In this document: positions 41,078-53,086 of the stretch, in pieces | How positions within the stretch are numbered: the first letter of the stretch is position 1 | Layout of the letters: every line of letters starts with the position of its first letter | From: Amoebophrya sp. A120 | Taxonomy: Eukaryota > Sar > Dinophyceae > Syndiniales > Amoebophryaceae | Reading direction: 5' to 3' | Length of the DNA stretch: 64,000 bases | NCBI GenBank assembly: GCA_905178155.1 | Contig: CAJINV010000004.1 | Coordinates: 2,184,391 to 2,248,390 of the forward strand | Notes under the pieces: generated by a model | What the model saw: the letters and a program-made list of their open reading frames with translations, nothing else | The model's database searches: none | Told to the model about the DNA's origin: nothing | Program-made: the position numbers and the translations under genes

Positions 41078-44000
41078 ATGCACGCAGCTATGCCGTCCTC
41101 GCCCCTCTCCCCCCGGCAGCCGGGCCGCGGGTTTTACTCCGATAACGGTTTTAGTTCGGACGGGGCGGCGCCGCTGAACCTCGAAAAGGAAGATCTGTGT
41201 GCGGGGATCTACGACAATGATTCGGTGGGCGACCTGGGCTCACCAGCGCATGAAGTAGGTCTGCGGTTACTACGGAAGAATACTGTTGCCAGTGGAGCGA
41301 CGTGTCCTCATGATGCACAACCTCCGCCGCGTGGTTTAATATTTCACGGTGCGGTGGGTAGTTCTGGATCGAGTGGGCGGGGAGAAGTTTTACCATCGCC
41401 GATGAACATAATTCCAGTGCCGAATCAAGTTAGTGGTCCACCCGTTTTTACAGCAGCAGCTGCGCTAGGTCGTGATAGAGGTACCTCACTTGCAGTTTCG
41501 AACAGCTCCGGGGACATCAATATAATTCCAAAGAGCTACATCAATGTGCAGACGAAGAAAGTTTTGGCGACCTCCACACCGAGAACTGAAGGCCCAACGA
41601 TTTTTTTGGATGCTGCAAATAGACCCGGGGACAGCACGACGACAGTGAGAACCGCGAAGACCGCGGATTATACGAACGATCTCCACGATGGGAGTTTTTC
41701 CCAGGACCGGCGACATATTGGAAAACTTACAGAACGGGATGACGGTGCGAAGAAAAATGCGGAAAAGATTATCTCCTCCGGCAAACAAGAACCTCGAAAA
41801 GCCGGAGCAGCAGAGGTGTTGCGTGTTGAAGCCGGGCCGACGGCATCTTCGAAGCCCAAGCCGAAGTATCGCGGGAGAACCCGCCACGCCCCGTTGCAAG
41901 GAGGGGTTATCACGGTGCACAGTTGGAGGTCCCCCCCGTTCTCATTGCATCTCATGCATACAATGCCACTTCCTTTTCTCTTGATATCGCTACATGAAGA
42001 GAGTTATTTTTTCGCCTTCGTCCGGAAGTAGTAAGCAGACCAAACAGCGCTACTACTAGAACCGGTTGTCAATGTGTGACGCAAGAAAATGTAATAGCTG
42101 CATATCTTTGCATGAGCTTACTATGCTGCTGTGGATGTTCTTGCCAACATGTAATACATGAGGGGGGCGAGGATTCATTTGTGCACTCGGATAGGAGCGG
42201 ACAGTGGTTTCGAAAATGACGACCACACGGTAGTTCTTCCTCCCAACACGACCAGTTGTTTCGAAAAGGAGACATCAACCGTAGAAGTCCCCCCCCGCCC
42301 CACCTACCCAACGGTTTTTGCGGCCGGTAGAAAGCGGGGTCCTGGCCGCCGCGCGGGGACTTCTCGAGAAACAGTTGCGAGGCCCGCGACGAGCTGGGAC
42401 GGCCGTCGTTCCTCTTGCTACAACCCCGGAGCGCCGCGTAGTACTATCATTTGTAAAAACGTCCCCACCCCAGAGTCAAGATGGGGATTTTGCAACACAA
42501 ACCTTAAAGTTTTGGGAGCCACGCATGACAAGTTGCAGGCTGTGATATAATGCAGTTTAGCAAGAGAAGCCCCATAAGAAATCCAGCTCCTTATCCTGTT
42601 CACAGCATTACAAGTTCCAAAACACGATGGGAAATGCCTCTCATGGGGATGCGCATTACAAATGCTCTTGTGCTTGCAGATCTGCATGACAACTCTGGGC
42701 TGGGGATGTTTTTGCACAGGATAAGTACTAGCGGAGGTTCTTGTACCACTAGTACATTTATTTCGCGGCCGGGGCACGAGCGGGTGGTCGCAGTGGAAGA
42801 GCAGCAGGAGGAGGAGCTGATGTCTCGCCGGGGGGCAGGATCTTCGTCTTCATCATCTTCCTTCAACGGCAGGGACGACGGGCCAGTTGTCTTGCCACCT
42901 GAAGAAAAGACGAACCTCAGTCAAGAAGAACGTAGGACCTCCGCGGGAGATCGTGAAGATACGTGTGTCATCGAAACCGCCGCGGGACGAGGCGTACCAC
43001 TGCAACCGTCACCAGCGTCAACCGCGGCGTTAGAGGGTGCGCAGCAGCAGGAGCTTTGTAGAAGAACCGCGAGAAGAACAACTACATCGTCGATATTAAT
43101 TAGTACACGACCGGCTACAACAACTACACAAAACAGTCCGGTAACCACCACCACGACTGCCGCTGCGAGCAGTAGCCAGGACGACAACACGACACGGGTG
43201 GAAGGGGGACGAAGTGGTCGGAAACAAGCTGTGGCCGCTGAACTGTCGCCGGCGAGGACCACTTTGGAAGTAGATGCGGGTGGCGCACCGACGGTCGGGG
43301 CTGTGGTGCCGGCGGACCAAATTCCCGTGGCCATGAGTCCGGAAGAAGATGAAAAACTCTTGTCGGGGCCTATAGATGTCGGAGAGACTATGACTACCAC
43401 CGCGCCCACGATACGAGCCCCATTTCTGTCGCCAAAGTGCGAGCAGCATGCAGGGGACCATGTTGCGCCACAGCACGCTGGATCAACCACTGCTAAAAGT
43501 ATCGAATGTGATGAAAATACAGATCCTAGAGCGAATGTGAGTGGTGCTGGAGCAGGGACTAATATGTCGAAACAAGAACACAAGTTCATGACGAAGCACG
43601 AGCTTCACGCGACGCCAAACACCCCTACGCATAACAACCTTTGTTCCACCACCTGTATGGCAGCGTCAGGTTCGAAATCAACAAAGTTCAAATGATTTGT
43701 CATGCATATGATATCCTCGATGACAGTGGATGTGGGACCCGCAGTTTCCAGTCGGCGCTTGACAAGTTTTGGCATTACTAGCATAATTTCACGCAAAGCA
43801 AATCGTTTCAACATTTAGGCGATTTCAAACCTGCTACTCCCATAAGCTCCGAAAAAGAGTTCAACGCGGTGCAACGCTGCAGGGATCGGCTATTGGAGCA
43901 TAGTGGGTACGACATTTACCTGTCTCGGAACGTATCAAATGTAAAAATGTCTGGGTCTGGAAGAATCCAACTTGTGATGCTGCATTTGGATTCCAAAAAA

Positions 44001-47000
44001 ATCTGTATTGCATGGGTACCAAAGGGAGTGTAATTTTTGCTACGCGGAGAGGGCATCTGTCATGCGGAATAGGCATCAAGAAGCTCTCAAAAAATCCGTT
44101 ATGCTAGGGCATGCATCACAGACATCAGGGCTCATCCAAAACGTGCATGACAAGTGTCAGAATCTTCCAGACCCAGACATTTTTACATTTGATAGAACGG
44201 CTCCATGAACGAAGCTTCCTCCGCCTCCGAGGGCATGATGAGCTGCTACGCTGAGCAAAAACGTCCTCGTGCTGATTTGCAGTCACGGGAAGACTGGTAA
44301 TGCGTATCCGCATGAGAGCGAGGCATAATTTCGTTTCTCAATCTTCATCTTGTATGCTTCGCAAACAGGATAAGAAGATGGCTTTGTGATGCGGCTACAA
44401 GACAGCGAGAAATTTGTCATGCGTATTAACTCTCAAAACTGCTGGACTTGAGTTGCCAAGATCCCTACTCGACTATGAGGTGTGCGCCCCGTTTTTTCTC
44501 AGGATAGCTGCTGTCCGGAAAACAGTCGGCTTCCGACTGATCAGTGGTCGCGGCAGCTCGCTTATCAACCGCAAATATCCCTGGATGTCTGGAAGAATGT
44601 CATCCCGGCATTCCATAGTCTTAGCCCGCGAGGTGTGCAACGCAGGAGGACCTAGCATGATGACAGATTCCGTGAGGTCTCTCTGATCATGCTCATCCCG
44701 CGTGAGAAACAACCTCCTCTCAACTTGATTAAACGTGCCCAGGTTGATTTTTGTGTGACCGAGGACAGGGCGCGTCACAAGTTTCCGAACTCTGTCTTCC
44801 AGGAGATCCAGACATATAATTTGCACTGCATATGGCCAAGATCCACGCAAAAATGTCGTCGTCCTCCACGGGCCGAGCTGGCTCGTCAACTAGCCAACCT
44901 TCCGCACATATCCTGTGTAAAGACGTCCCCACCCCAGAGTCAAGTTGGGAATTCTGCAACACAGGTCCAGAAGTTTTGGGAGTCACGCATGACAAGTTTT
45001 TCTCTGTACTGTAATGCGGGTTAGCAAGGACAACCGCATCACAAATCCATCCTGGTATCCTGTTTACAGCATCACAAATTGCATAACACGATTGAAAATG
45101 CCTCTCATGGGGATGCGCATTACAAGTTTTCCTGTGATTGTAATTCTGCATGACAACTCTGGGTTCGGGATGTTTTTGCGCAGGATAGCACAACCCTTGT
45201 CTCGAAATTTCTCGGCGGACGGCCAAAACACGAGCAGCAGCAGCGGCACCAGCGGGGGGCAAGCGTATATCAAGAACATGGAGGTAGTTGCTGGTGGTGG
45301 GCGGTCCTCTTCCAGTTCATCTGGTATTGGGGAAGGGTCCTCTTCAATCAAGGCCTCATCTCTGACCAACATCGTGCCAGCTGCAAATAACCACGGGGGT
45401 ACAGGTACAGTACCTGCCAAAGGTGCTGCTGGTGCAAGAGCGACGAATGGAAGGAGCACGATCGTCGGAAATAATAGCAGTATTAAACTTGCACCAGATC
45501 ATGATCATGCGAGGACACAGCAGGAACAAGCAGCTGTTGATTTGCAAGAACCGTTGCCGCACCAGGGCTTCTTGCTCACAAGGACCTGCAGTAAAAATAA
45601 TTCGACGTCGCCCGATGATGATCTCGAGCAGCTCCTGGAGAAAAACAAAAGCAAAAAGGCAGACCATGATCACGAGCCGCATAACGACGAAGATTCATCG
45701 CATCATGAACACCTCGCCGGCGGCCAGATGACGCCGCCGGGTCCGAGTCTTTCCAAGCCACTGGACGACCCGGGTCTTTCCGAGCGGACGAAGTTTTCGG
45801 AGGTGGTAGGTCAAGATCCTGCGGCAGCCAACCAGGAGCGACGGCGGGCGGCGGGAGGTCGAGTGGATCGCAGAAAGATGAATATGCCAGCGGCTAGTAG
45901 TGGCTCAACCACTTTGGCGGTTATCCGGGAAAATAAATCCGCCGAGCTGGTGATGCCTTCGACAACTACATCGTTTTCGGGAAACACAGGAACAGGCGCA
46001 AGGCCGCCCACACGAGGACTCCACGAGGACGAGAAACACCATGCCCATGATGCAACGTGTCTACAACTTCACCGTGGGGACAGTGGCGGATTTCGAAATT
46101 ACGGAAAAATTATGACCACATGGGGCAGAGAGGAAGAAATCCAGCTAGGACTGCCGACGTCGAGCAGCGGGACTGTGTTTATTGAAGATACTGCTGTTCC
46201 TCGTCCGCCGCAGGAAAGTTATTCTGTCCAGTGTGAAAACCAAAACAGTGCAACTGGAGCGAATAATCATGATTATCCGGAAAATAAAATAAAACAGCTC
46301 AGCGGAGAAAGAGCGCAACTACCGGGTGACGAGCCTCCTCCTGGTGGAAGTAAGTCGTCTACTGTATCACAATGAAAAATGCCCCCTCCCCATATCAAAA
46401 CGGAAATCTGTGATGCAGATTTGTGGTCACAAATCAGCTTTGTGATGCTAGAAGGCAAAAGATGCGGACTGTAGTGCTGCCTAGCGTGGGAAAGCCTTGC
46501 AGCTCCAAGATGACAGGAGGCAACTGGAAGGGGGAAACAGCATGACAGATTACCTGCAATTTAGGCCGCAGCTTCGTCTCTTGGCCTTCTAGCAATACAA
46601 GTCGACTTGTGTACTCAAATACAGCATCACAAATTCGCGCACTCCGTTTCCGTTATGGGGTGGGGACTTTTTTCACTTTGATATACTGCACCACCTCGTC
46701 CAGGCGGTTTTCAAAAAACCTCCAAGACTTCTACGACCCGCTCAAACGTTACAATCTCAAACGTTACAATAGAATTTGGGTTTTGTATATGCATGATGAG
46801 CATGAGAGACTAGGACAGCATTCCACTTTCTGCAATACAAATTTCGCCAAATTGTTGTGCGGATTGGGAGTCCAGAACTTGTCATGCGCATTCCTGTGGG
46901 AGCCGGGTAGATCTTGCACTTCTTGCAACACAAATTCCAGACTCTAGTGTAGCGTCTGAGATTGTAACACCTGAGCAGGTTATAACTTCTACGACCGCGT

Positions 47001-50000
47001 CTGTGCAACTCGACCGCGTGGCGAGCAACCTCCACATCCCCAGCCTTTCCCGCGCCAGCAAAGCGCGCGAGTTGGCCGAAACCATAGCCACGCCGCAGCA
47101 CCACAAGGAGGCGCTTTTGAGAAGTAGTTATCTTCCGATATCCTGTGTAAAAACGTCCCCACCCCATAGTCAAGATGGGGATTTTGCAACACAAACCTAG
47201 AAGTTTTGGGAATCACGCATCACAAGTTCCAGTCCGTAGTGTAGTGCAGGCTAGCAAGGACGCACGCATGACAAATCCATCTGCTTATCCTGGTTACAGC
47301 ATTACAAATGCCAAAACACGACTAGAAACGCCTCTCATGGAGATACGCATCACAAATGTTCTTGTCATTGCAAATCTGCATCACAACTCTGGGGTGGGAA
47401 CGTTTTTACAAATGGTATCCGAGGTTTGATGTTCATGGTGCTGTGGTGAATTACGCAAGTTGCCGCAGTTCCGACGAAAGGACCACTGTAGTATCCGATG
47501 CTGCGAAGGTGGAAGTAGGGGGAAGGACATGCAAGAAACCGCGGAAAAATGTTGAAACCATTTTAAACGCGAACAACAAAAACAATAATGAGCAGAGTAT
47601 TGGTTTCTTTAATACAACTGCTAACACGACAACAAGAGCTTCCACAACAACAGCCTGGAGGCAGGCGTCCAACCAGCGGCGGATGAAGAAGCGGCAAAGA
47701 TTATTAAAATGAAAAGAGCACCAGCTTCCGCTTTCCACACAGAAAGTAAATAATTTTTTTTCTTGCAAGAAACGAATGCGATGCATATTATCATGCGGCT
47801 GGTGATCGATCGCTCATAGTGTGGCGCCGTTCAGCAACTACACAGACTTGCGCTAATCCGGCTGGGAATTATAAACAAGTTGTTGAAATAAAGCTGGGTG
47901 CCGGCATCAAGTGTTTACTTATTCCAGTAGGATGAACTTTTGCAAAAATCAGTATCAGAACACTTCCACACTCGCCGATTGATCGTGGGGGCGCTTTTCG
48001 TTGTGATAGAGTTCTGGCTACTGTGCGGACAATGATATCCGGGTTTCATCGAAGAGGAGCAAGAAAAGCGGCAGTCTCCTACTTTCTATGCCGGAAACGA
48101 CAGCAGGGGCGGCGGAGGCAGCCACGGGGGTGGAGGAAGGAGCTGCATCTGTGGAGATGAAGGATGATGGACGAACCACTACAGGCTCTTGTCCAGGAAC
48201 TGCTACAGCCGAAACTCTCAAAATGGAACACGACCTGAGCTGCAACAATGTAGTTGAAGACCAACGGCGCCCAGCGCCGGTCGGACGAAACCGAGTCTCG
48301 TCGTCCCTTTGTAGAGCTCCCGTCTCCCCCACGACACTAGCTGGAAAAATGGCTGGTCCTGCTTGTTCCTCCTCCAAGCCCGGAGGTTGTCCAACATCCA
48401 AGGCGAAGCGACGTCGACGGCGGAGCAACAAATGGATGCAACGAAGGCAGCAGCGACGCGAGTTCTTGGAAAACTTTCGAGAAAATGATAAGACCGGGTG
48501 TTTTGCATCTCCCAAGCCGCCTGAAGATCATGCCGGATCATCAGCGGGTGCGGCGACCCTGGGTGACACAACCAGCCGTGTGGACAGGAGTTCATCTAGC
48601 GCTACCGCTATGCCGGACCGCGCGGCGGGGGCGCAGATGTCTTCCTCCAGTAGCTCGCGCGCAGCGGGTGGCCATCTTCATCATCATCATCATCAAGGGT
48701 GCGCAACTTCTACTTCCACTGCTGGTACAAGGTGGAATGTGAAAAAAATCTATGCGAAAATAAACGGCAAAAGACACAAAGCAGCACTCCGATACTCGCC
48801 ACCTTCCATGCTGCCAGCGAAGCAGATAACTACAGGGACAGCCACTGCGTCGGGCGGAGAAGAGGGACAACTGAAGATAAAGCGACAAAAAGGCGGACTG
48901 GTTTATGACAAGATTCTCAAACGTAATGTAAGTACCTGTTATCGATGACTTTTCATGCAATAGAACCACGATAAAGATAATTTTAATTTATCGACCAAGC
49001 TGCTTCGCATGACCAATTCCCGAAGCGCTAAACAGCATGAAAAGCCGCAACAAATCTGTAATGCAAGACACGCAAACTCTAGCTCGCCGCTTTCACTGCT
49101 GCGCCTCATGCGTCGCAAAAACATGGACTGTCACGCTTGAGAGCTCCATATAGTTCCCCGAAAGAAGGTCAGCACGGGGGCCGCGGCGCGCAAAGCGCTG
49201 GATTTTGTGTACGGTGGTGGAATTATTACTTCCAGTAGAACGGATCATGTGGAAGATACAACATCAACTGCGAGAAAGAACATTAGACAAGCAGACGATA
49301 AGGAAGCACTGTTTTCGCAAAGCCGAAATGGTATTAAACCTCCACACGTCCACGACCTCGACAATCGGTATTCCGGATCAACAACACGCGACGATTGCTT
49401 ACTGCTCGAGGCCGCAAATAAAACCCACCCGCAAAAACCGAGCGCCTTTTCGCACGCGAGGGTAACAAACAAAAATGACGACCGCGGGGAAGATCAAGAA
49501 GAACAGGAGACTACTATCGCGGACGATGAAACCACAAGTCTGTTGCGACATCATGCAGTTGATTCGTTCTTGCCCGCCCCGCCAAATGTTGAAAGTCTAT
49601 TTCCAGTACCCGAGCAGGAGCTTGATGATGAAAGAATGAACGAGAGGAGCTCGTCCTTAAAACTTCCCAGCGTCAACTTGCGTACCGCGACCAGAGACGG
49701 ACCGCAGGCCCGTTGCGGGCAGCAACGGCAGGAGCACCAGCAGAGCGTTTCATCATCTTCCCAGCAGCACTTTCTCCCGCAACAGCTCATACTGAGCGAC
49801 TCCGACACTAATTTTCAGTCTTCTTGCGGGGGCAGCAAGAAAAAGCACTTGCAGGAGCACGACGACTGCCATTATGCTTCTGGTTATGCTGTGCAGCGCA
49901 ACGCTTATAAAGTCGTGCACACGACCATCAAGGCAGCGTCCGGTGCGACCTCGGAGGCCGGGTTCTGCACGGCCTTGTCCTCCTGCGAATCAACCGCCGG

Positions 50001-52709
50001 CGGAGGGGATTCCGGTGCCGTTCCGCGGTCTAGCACGACGACTTGTGGTGGGGGCTCAGCTGCACCAGGAGCTCCGAGTACAACCGGTGGGGCCGCCGAC
50101 CACGGCGGCGAAGACGTTTTTGGCCTGTTTAGTGCAACAACCCAGCAGACCGCGGGTGCTGATGGCCCCTATAGAAGTTGTACTTGGCAGCGACTGAATT
50201 CGGACCCCGCGTCGCAGCTAAACACCAAGTCCGCCCTCATCTTCCAGCCCAATCTTTCCGCCCGAAAATTCCACGACAGCAGCGAAAGCGAGCCGTCGGT
50301 CTCTGACAGTCAGTGCAGTGGCGGAACCCACGAAACGGCCAGCAGTTGGGACGACAAGATTGTACCTCCAAAAGGGTCGTTGCTCAACACCTATGGAATT
50401 CTCACACATTACAGTGATTATATAATTGCGGTGGTTCTTACATGAATTTGTATAGGCAAAACTAGTAAAAGCGAACGCAGCGAGCGGATTTCCATGTTAA
50501 GTACTACGGATTGTCGTGCTAATATTTATACCGCGATGAGAACTACTTGTCATGCGAGGCAACTCGAAGATCGGATGGGGCGGGCTGATGGTGATTTTTT
50601 TACCTGCGAAAATCATCGTGCATTAGCTGACATCAAAGTAGCGTTTGAAAGTCCCATAGAACCGTTGCCCAATTTCGCGTAAACCGTAGGCCGAGCGGTG
50701 CCATCGAGTCAAACTGTAACGCTACGAGGCATCAAGGGCGCTCTACGCCGAGTAGACGAAACGGAAGGTATTAATTTGAATTAGCTATATGCTTTTAGAT
50801 TTTTTTGCCTTACGATTTTTCACTCGCGTGTTTTTTTTCCCGTTGCTTTTAATCTACTGATAGCGTCGTACCATGGTCTTGATAACTTCAAGCTGCTAGT
50901 ATGATTGATTTCTCAAATGGTCGTTCGTTCCCGCCTGAATTTCATGTCGAAAGAGACATCTGGAAAAACTGCGCAGCACCGACCCGCGTTTATTTCCGCA
51001 CAGACCGCGCCGGCGCAGTACCCCCGTTGGTTTTGCACGCTCGTTGCTATTATGGGGGCACGTCGATTCCTAACAAATGAAAAGCGCCGCGCCACAGCAG
51101 AGGTGGGGAATAAGTAGTTCTGACACAAAGTAGGACTAGTGGTCTCCGAATGGAAAGCTTTTGTCGTGCGTGCAAGTGCTGGGGCTCGAATTCGGTTGTG
51201 CTCCGAAACATCCACGGCCTACACGTGGAAATAAGCCGCTTCAACACGACGAGCTCTGCCTCTGCGGCTGCTAGGCCTCTATTTTTACTTAGCGCTAGAA
51301 CTACCGAAAGTTGTGCTAATCTTCTGCGTGGACGACCATGTCGTCGTGTGTTGCTGGACCACTACGTCGAAGCCACGCGAAACAGATATAATTTCCGTGT
51401 GGAAGTCGAAGTAGAATAAAAACTTTGCATCGCAAGCACTTGTTGCTCACCTTTCTGGGGGTAGGGGCACTTTATTTCGTCCTGATAACTCGCCCCGCAA
51501 TTTCCCCACCCGCAGGACCACGACGACCGGAAGGCAGAGTGGCCTTTTGTTGAAGAAAGGCAACAAAAGTGGAGAAAAAATGTTATTTGGCGAACTACAG
51601 AAAACGAGCGACAGTACCACCACCAGCGGGGATGTCCTCGATCTACATCACGACTCGAGCCATAATTATCCGGGTACAACTATACGGCGCGGCAGGGACC
51701 AGCACGGGAAGATCCAGTTGCCGTGGTTCGATAGGTGGACTACAAAAGCAAGATCAAAAGACCGTTCCTGGTGGAGCTGCTGCCGGGGCTTTTTTTCGGA
51801 TATTATTTTCACGAAGAAAGAAAGTGAAACAGCGAGGACATCTCATCGTACTTCCTATCAAATGTAAGAATGTCTGGGTCTGGAAGAGTGCGAGATTTGT
51901 GATGCAGGTTTTCCATGACCCATGAGGTCTGGAATGCGAGACCCAGCATGACAGATTCTTTGGGGTCTCTATCATGCCTTTCCTGCATGAGAAACTCCCT
52001 CTCAACTTGGTCAAAAGCGGACGGCTTTTGGCACTCACGCAACACAGATTTTTGCATCATTTAGATTTAGCATGACAAGTTCTAATCTTCCAGACCCAGA
52101 CATTTTTGCAGTTGATACTTCGCGGCATAGTACAACACTGAGCAATCGAACCGAATTGGATCTGAAAAAGGAGTATCCTGTGCAAAAGTATCGTACTCGT
52201 AGTAATTGCAATCATGCATGACAAATCTTGTTTTTTAGCGAAATCAGCATTACAAATTCCATTTCTCCTTCTGGAAAAATTTGTATTGCGGTTTATACTA
52301 GTACGACACTTTTGCAATGCATAAGGAGCTCGAAAAACGAAAAGCCTGGGACAAGAAGCTCCTGGTAATCGTCTGCGTCTCGTCGGCGCTCGCCGTCGGT
52401 GCGGTGATTGCGGTCTGCTGTATCAACTGCAAAAATGTCTGGAACTGGAAACTTGTAATGCTGCGTTGGGAATAGTGAATGCCCTGTAATGCACGGGCAA
52501 GCATGAGAAATCAAATATCGGCGCTTCTTTGTGTTGCGTTTTTCGCATGACAAACCGCTGCATGACAGGCAAAGTGGTCTCGTCTTGGACACGCATCACA
52601 AACTTTTTCGGCATGCCAGACAAGCATGACAAACCTTGCATCCTTCCAGACCCAGACATTTTTGCATTTGATATGCTGGAATCTACTGCAAAAGAACAGT
52701 TGTGCATAG
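41078..52709 (+). CDS. Very large Ser/Thr-rich, disordered protein with C-terminal membrane anchor
   Basis: ATG 41078 (MHAAMPSSPLSPRQPGRG) to TAG 52707. Exons joined across 14 introners plus GT-AG introns keep one frame from 41078 to about 50400; the stretch 50400-51521 is not resolved, and a further gene boundary there cannot be excluded. The product is low-complexity: Ser, Thr, Gly and Gln runs, a Lys/Arg-rich patch (KAKRRRRRSNKWMQRRQQRR, about 48400) and a His run near 48680. Short ordered-looking segments include EFNAVQRCRDRLLEHSGYDI and NVKKIYAKINGKRHKAALRY. The last exons give LDLKKELEKRKAWDKK, then a membrane helix (LLVIVCVSSALAVGAVIAV) and a short tail ending NSCA. No domain recognised. 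Confidence 0.5.
41908..42193. mobile_element. Introner, family F (diverged), Ser/Thr-rich gene
   Basis: 286 bp, TATCACGGTGCACAG...TGTGCACTCGGATA, flanks GGGGT / GGAGC. Removal gives APLQGGADSGFENDD. Confidence 0.8.
42445..42723. mobile_element. Introner, family B, Ser/Thr-rich gene
   Basis: 279 bp, TATCATTTGTAAAAACGTCC...CACAGGATA, perfect AGTAC flanks. Removal gives GAPRSTSGGSCTTST. Confidence 0.93.
43693..43823. other. Short intron between 6-bp direct repeats
   Basis: 131 bp, TGATTTGTCATGC...TTAGGCGAT, flanked by TTCAAA on both sides. Ends do not fit any family and inverted ends are weak. Removal gives SGSKSTKFKPATPISSEK. Perhaps a strongly decayed introner. Confidence 0.6.
43933..44194. 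mobile_element. Introner, family A, Ser/Thr-rich gene
   Basis: 262 bp, TATCAAATGT...TTTGATA, perfect GAACG flanks. Removal gives YLSRNGSMNEASSAS. Confidence 0.94.
44247..44506. mobile_element. Introner, family B (diverged), Ser/Thr-rich gene
   Basis: 260 bp, TACGCTGAGCAAAAACGTCC...CTCAGGATA, perfect GCTGC flanks. Removal gives GMMSCCPENSRLPTD. Confidence 0.9.
44563..44832. mobile_element. Introner, family A (diverged), Ser/Thr-rich gene
   Basis: 270 bp, TATCAACCGC...CACTGCATA, flanks TCGCT / TGGCC. Either flank copy encodes the same Leu-Ala at the join (SRQLAKIHAKMSS). Confidence 0.82.
44909..45187. mobile_element. Introner, family B, Ser/Thr-rich gene
   Basis: 279 bp, TATCCTGTGTAAAGACGTCC...CGCAGGATA, perfect GCACA flanks. 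Removal gives TSQPSAQPLSRNFSAD. Confidence 0.94.
46365..46683. mobile_element. Introner, family D, Ser/Thr-rich gene
   Basis: 319 bp, TATCACAATGAAAAATGCCC...TTCACTTTGATA, perfect TACTG flanks. Removal gives GSKSSTAPPRPGGFQ. Confidence 0.93.
46732..46984. mobile_element. Introner, family E, Ser/Thr-rich gene
   Basis: 253 bp, TACGACCCGCTCAAACGTT... to ...CTGAGCAGGTTATA, perfect ACTTC flanks. Exactly the length of the Arp3 copy. The 5' end of the element by chance repeats the exon (TACGACC), which lengthens the apparent repeat. Removal gives QKTSKTSTTASVQLD. Confidence 0.93.
47139..47417. mobile_element. Introner, family B, Ser/Thr-rich gene
   Basis: 279 bp, TATCCTGTGTAAAAACGTCC...TACAAATGGTA, perfect TCCGA flanks. 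Removal gives RSSYLPRFDVHGAVV. Confidence 0.92.
47702..48008. mobile_element. Probable decayed introner, Ser/Thr-rich gene
   Basis: 307 bp, TATTAAAATGAAAAGAGC... to ...CGCTTTTCGTTGTGATA. Weak inverted ends; flanks AAGAT / GAGTT. Removal gives KRQSSGYCADNDIRV and continues the frame into MPETTAGAAE, which otherwise would look like a new start. Confidence 0.6.
48928..49167 (+). other. GT-AG intron, Ser/Thr-rich gene
   Basis: GTAAGT...GAAAGAAG, phase 0; joins DKILKRN to VSTGAAARKALDFV. Confidence 0.7.
50400..51521. other. Unresolved intronic or intergenic stretch
   Basis: The open frame of the preceding exon ends with TGA at 50443-50445, and the next convincing exon starts after CCCGCAG at 51521. 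No donor could be fixed. A frame at 50905-51117 (KETSGKTAQHRPAF...) is a possible small exon. No introner ends recognised. Confidence 0.4.
51856..52117. mobile_element. Introner, family A, Ser/Thr-rich gene
   Basis: 262 bp, TATCAAATGT...GTTGATA, flanks CTTCC / CTTCG. Removal gives ARTSHRTSRHSTTLS. Confidence 0.93.
52174..52323. mobile_element. Introner, family C, Ser/Thr-rich gene
   Basis: 150 bp, TATCCTGTGCAAAAGTATCG...AATGCATA, perfect AGGAG flanks. Removal gives ELDLKKELEKRKAWD. Confidence 0.94.
52421..52673. mobile_element. Introner, family A, in the membrane-anchor exon
   Basis: 253 bp, TATCAACTGC...TTTGATA, perfect TGCTG flanks. Removal gives VIAVCWNLLQKNSCA and the stop. Confidence 0.94.
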
Positions 52710-53086
52710 CAAATTATATGTCTGGGCAGCTATCTCCTGGAAGAAAAATGGAAGTGGTCGTTTGTCATGCTCGCTAGCAGCATGACGCTCAAGTCCAAGT
52801 GAGTCTGTCACGTTCCTTCTGCAGTAAAACTACGCCCTATTTATTTTCTGTAGTGCAGAAACGCAGTTTTTGTTTTTCTTTTTTGCCATGCCAAAAAATA
52901 GGCAACTACACCTAGCAAGCCAAAAGCTTGCCATGCTTGGCCGTGAAAATAAATTCCGGCTTGTGTTGTCCTCTAGCCCGCATCTTTACAAGGTAGGTTC
53001 CAGGCGTGGAGGTCCAGGGATACGTATTTGCAGTGGATAAAAGCAGTAACGACCACAATGCGGACAACAACTACACCAACCTAAAC

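Noticed and set aside
48088-48090. Separate gene starting MPETTAGAAE
   Set aside because: An in-frame join across the probable introner 47702-48008 continues the upstream protein, so a new start is not required, though it is not excluded.
48680-48700. His run (HLHHHHHHQG) suggesting a vector tag
   Set aside because: It is a CAT microsatellite inside a natural low-complexity exon with other homopolymer runs.
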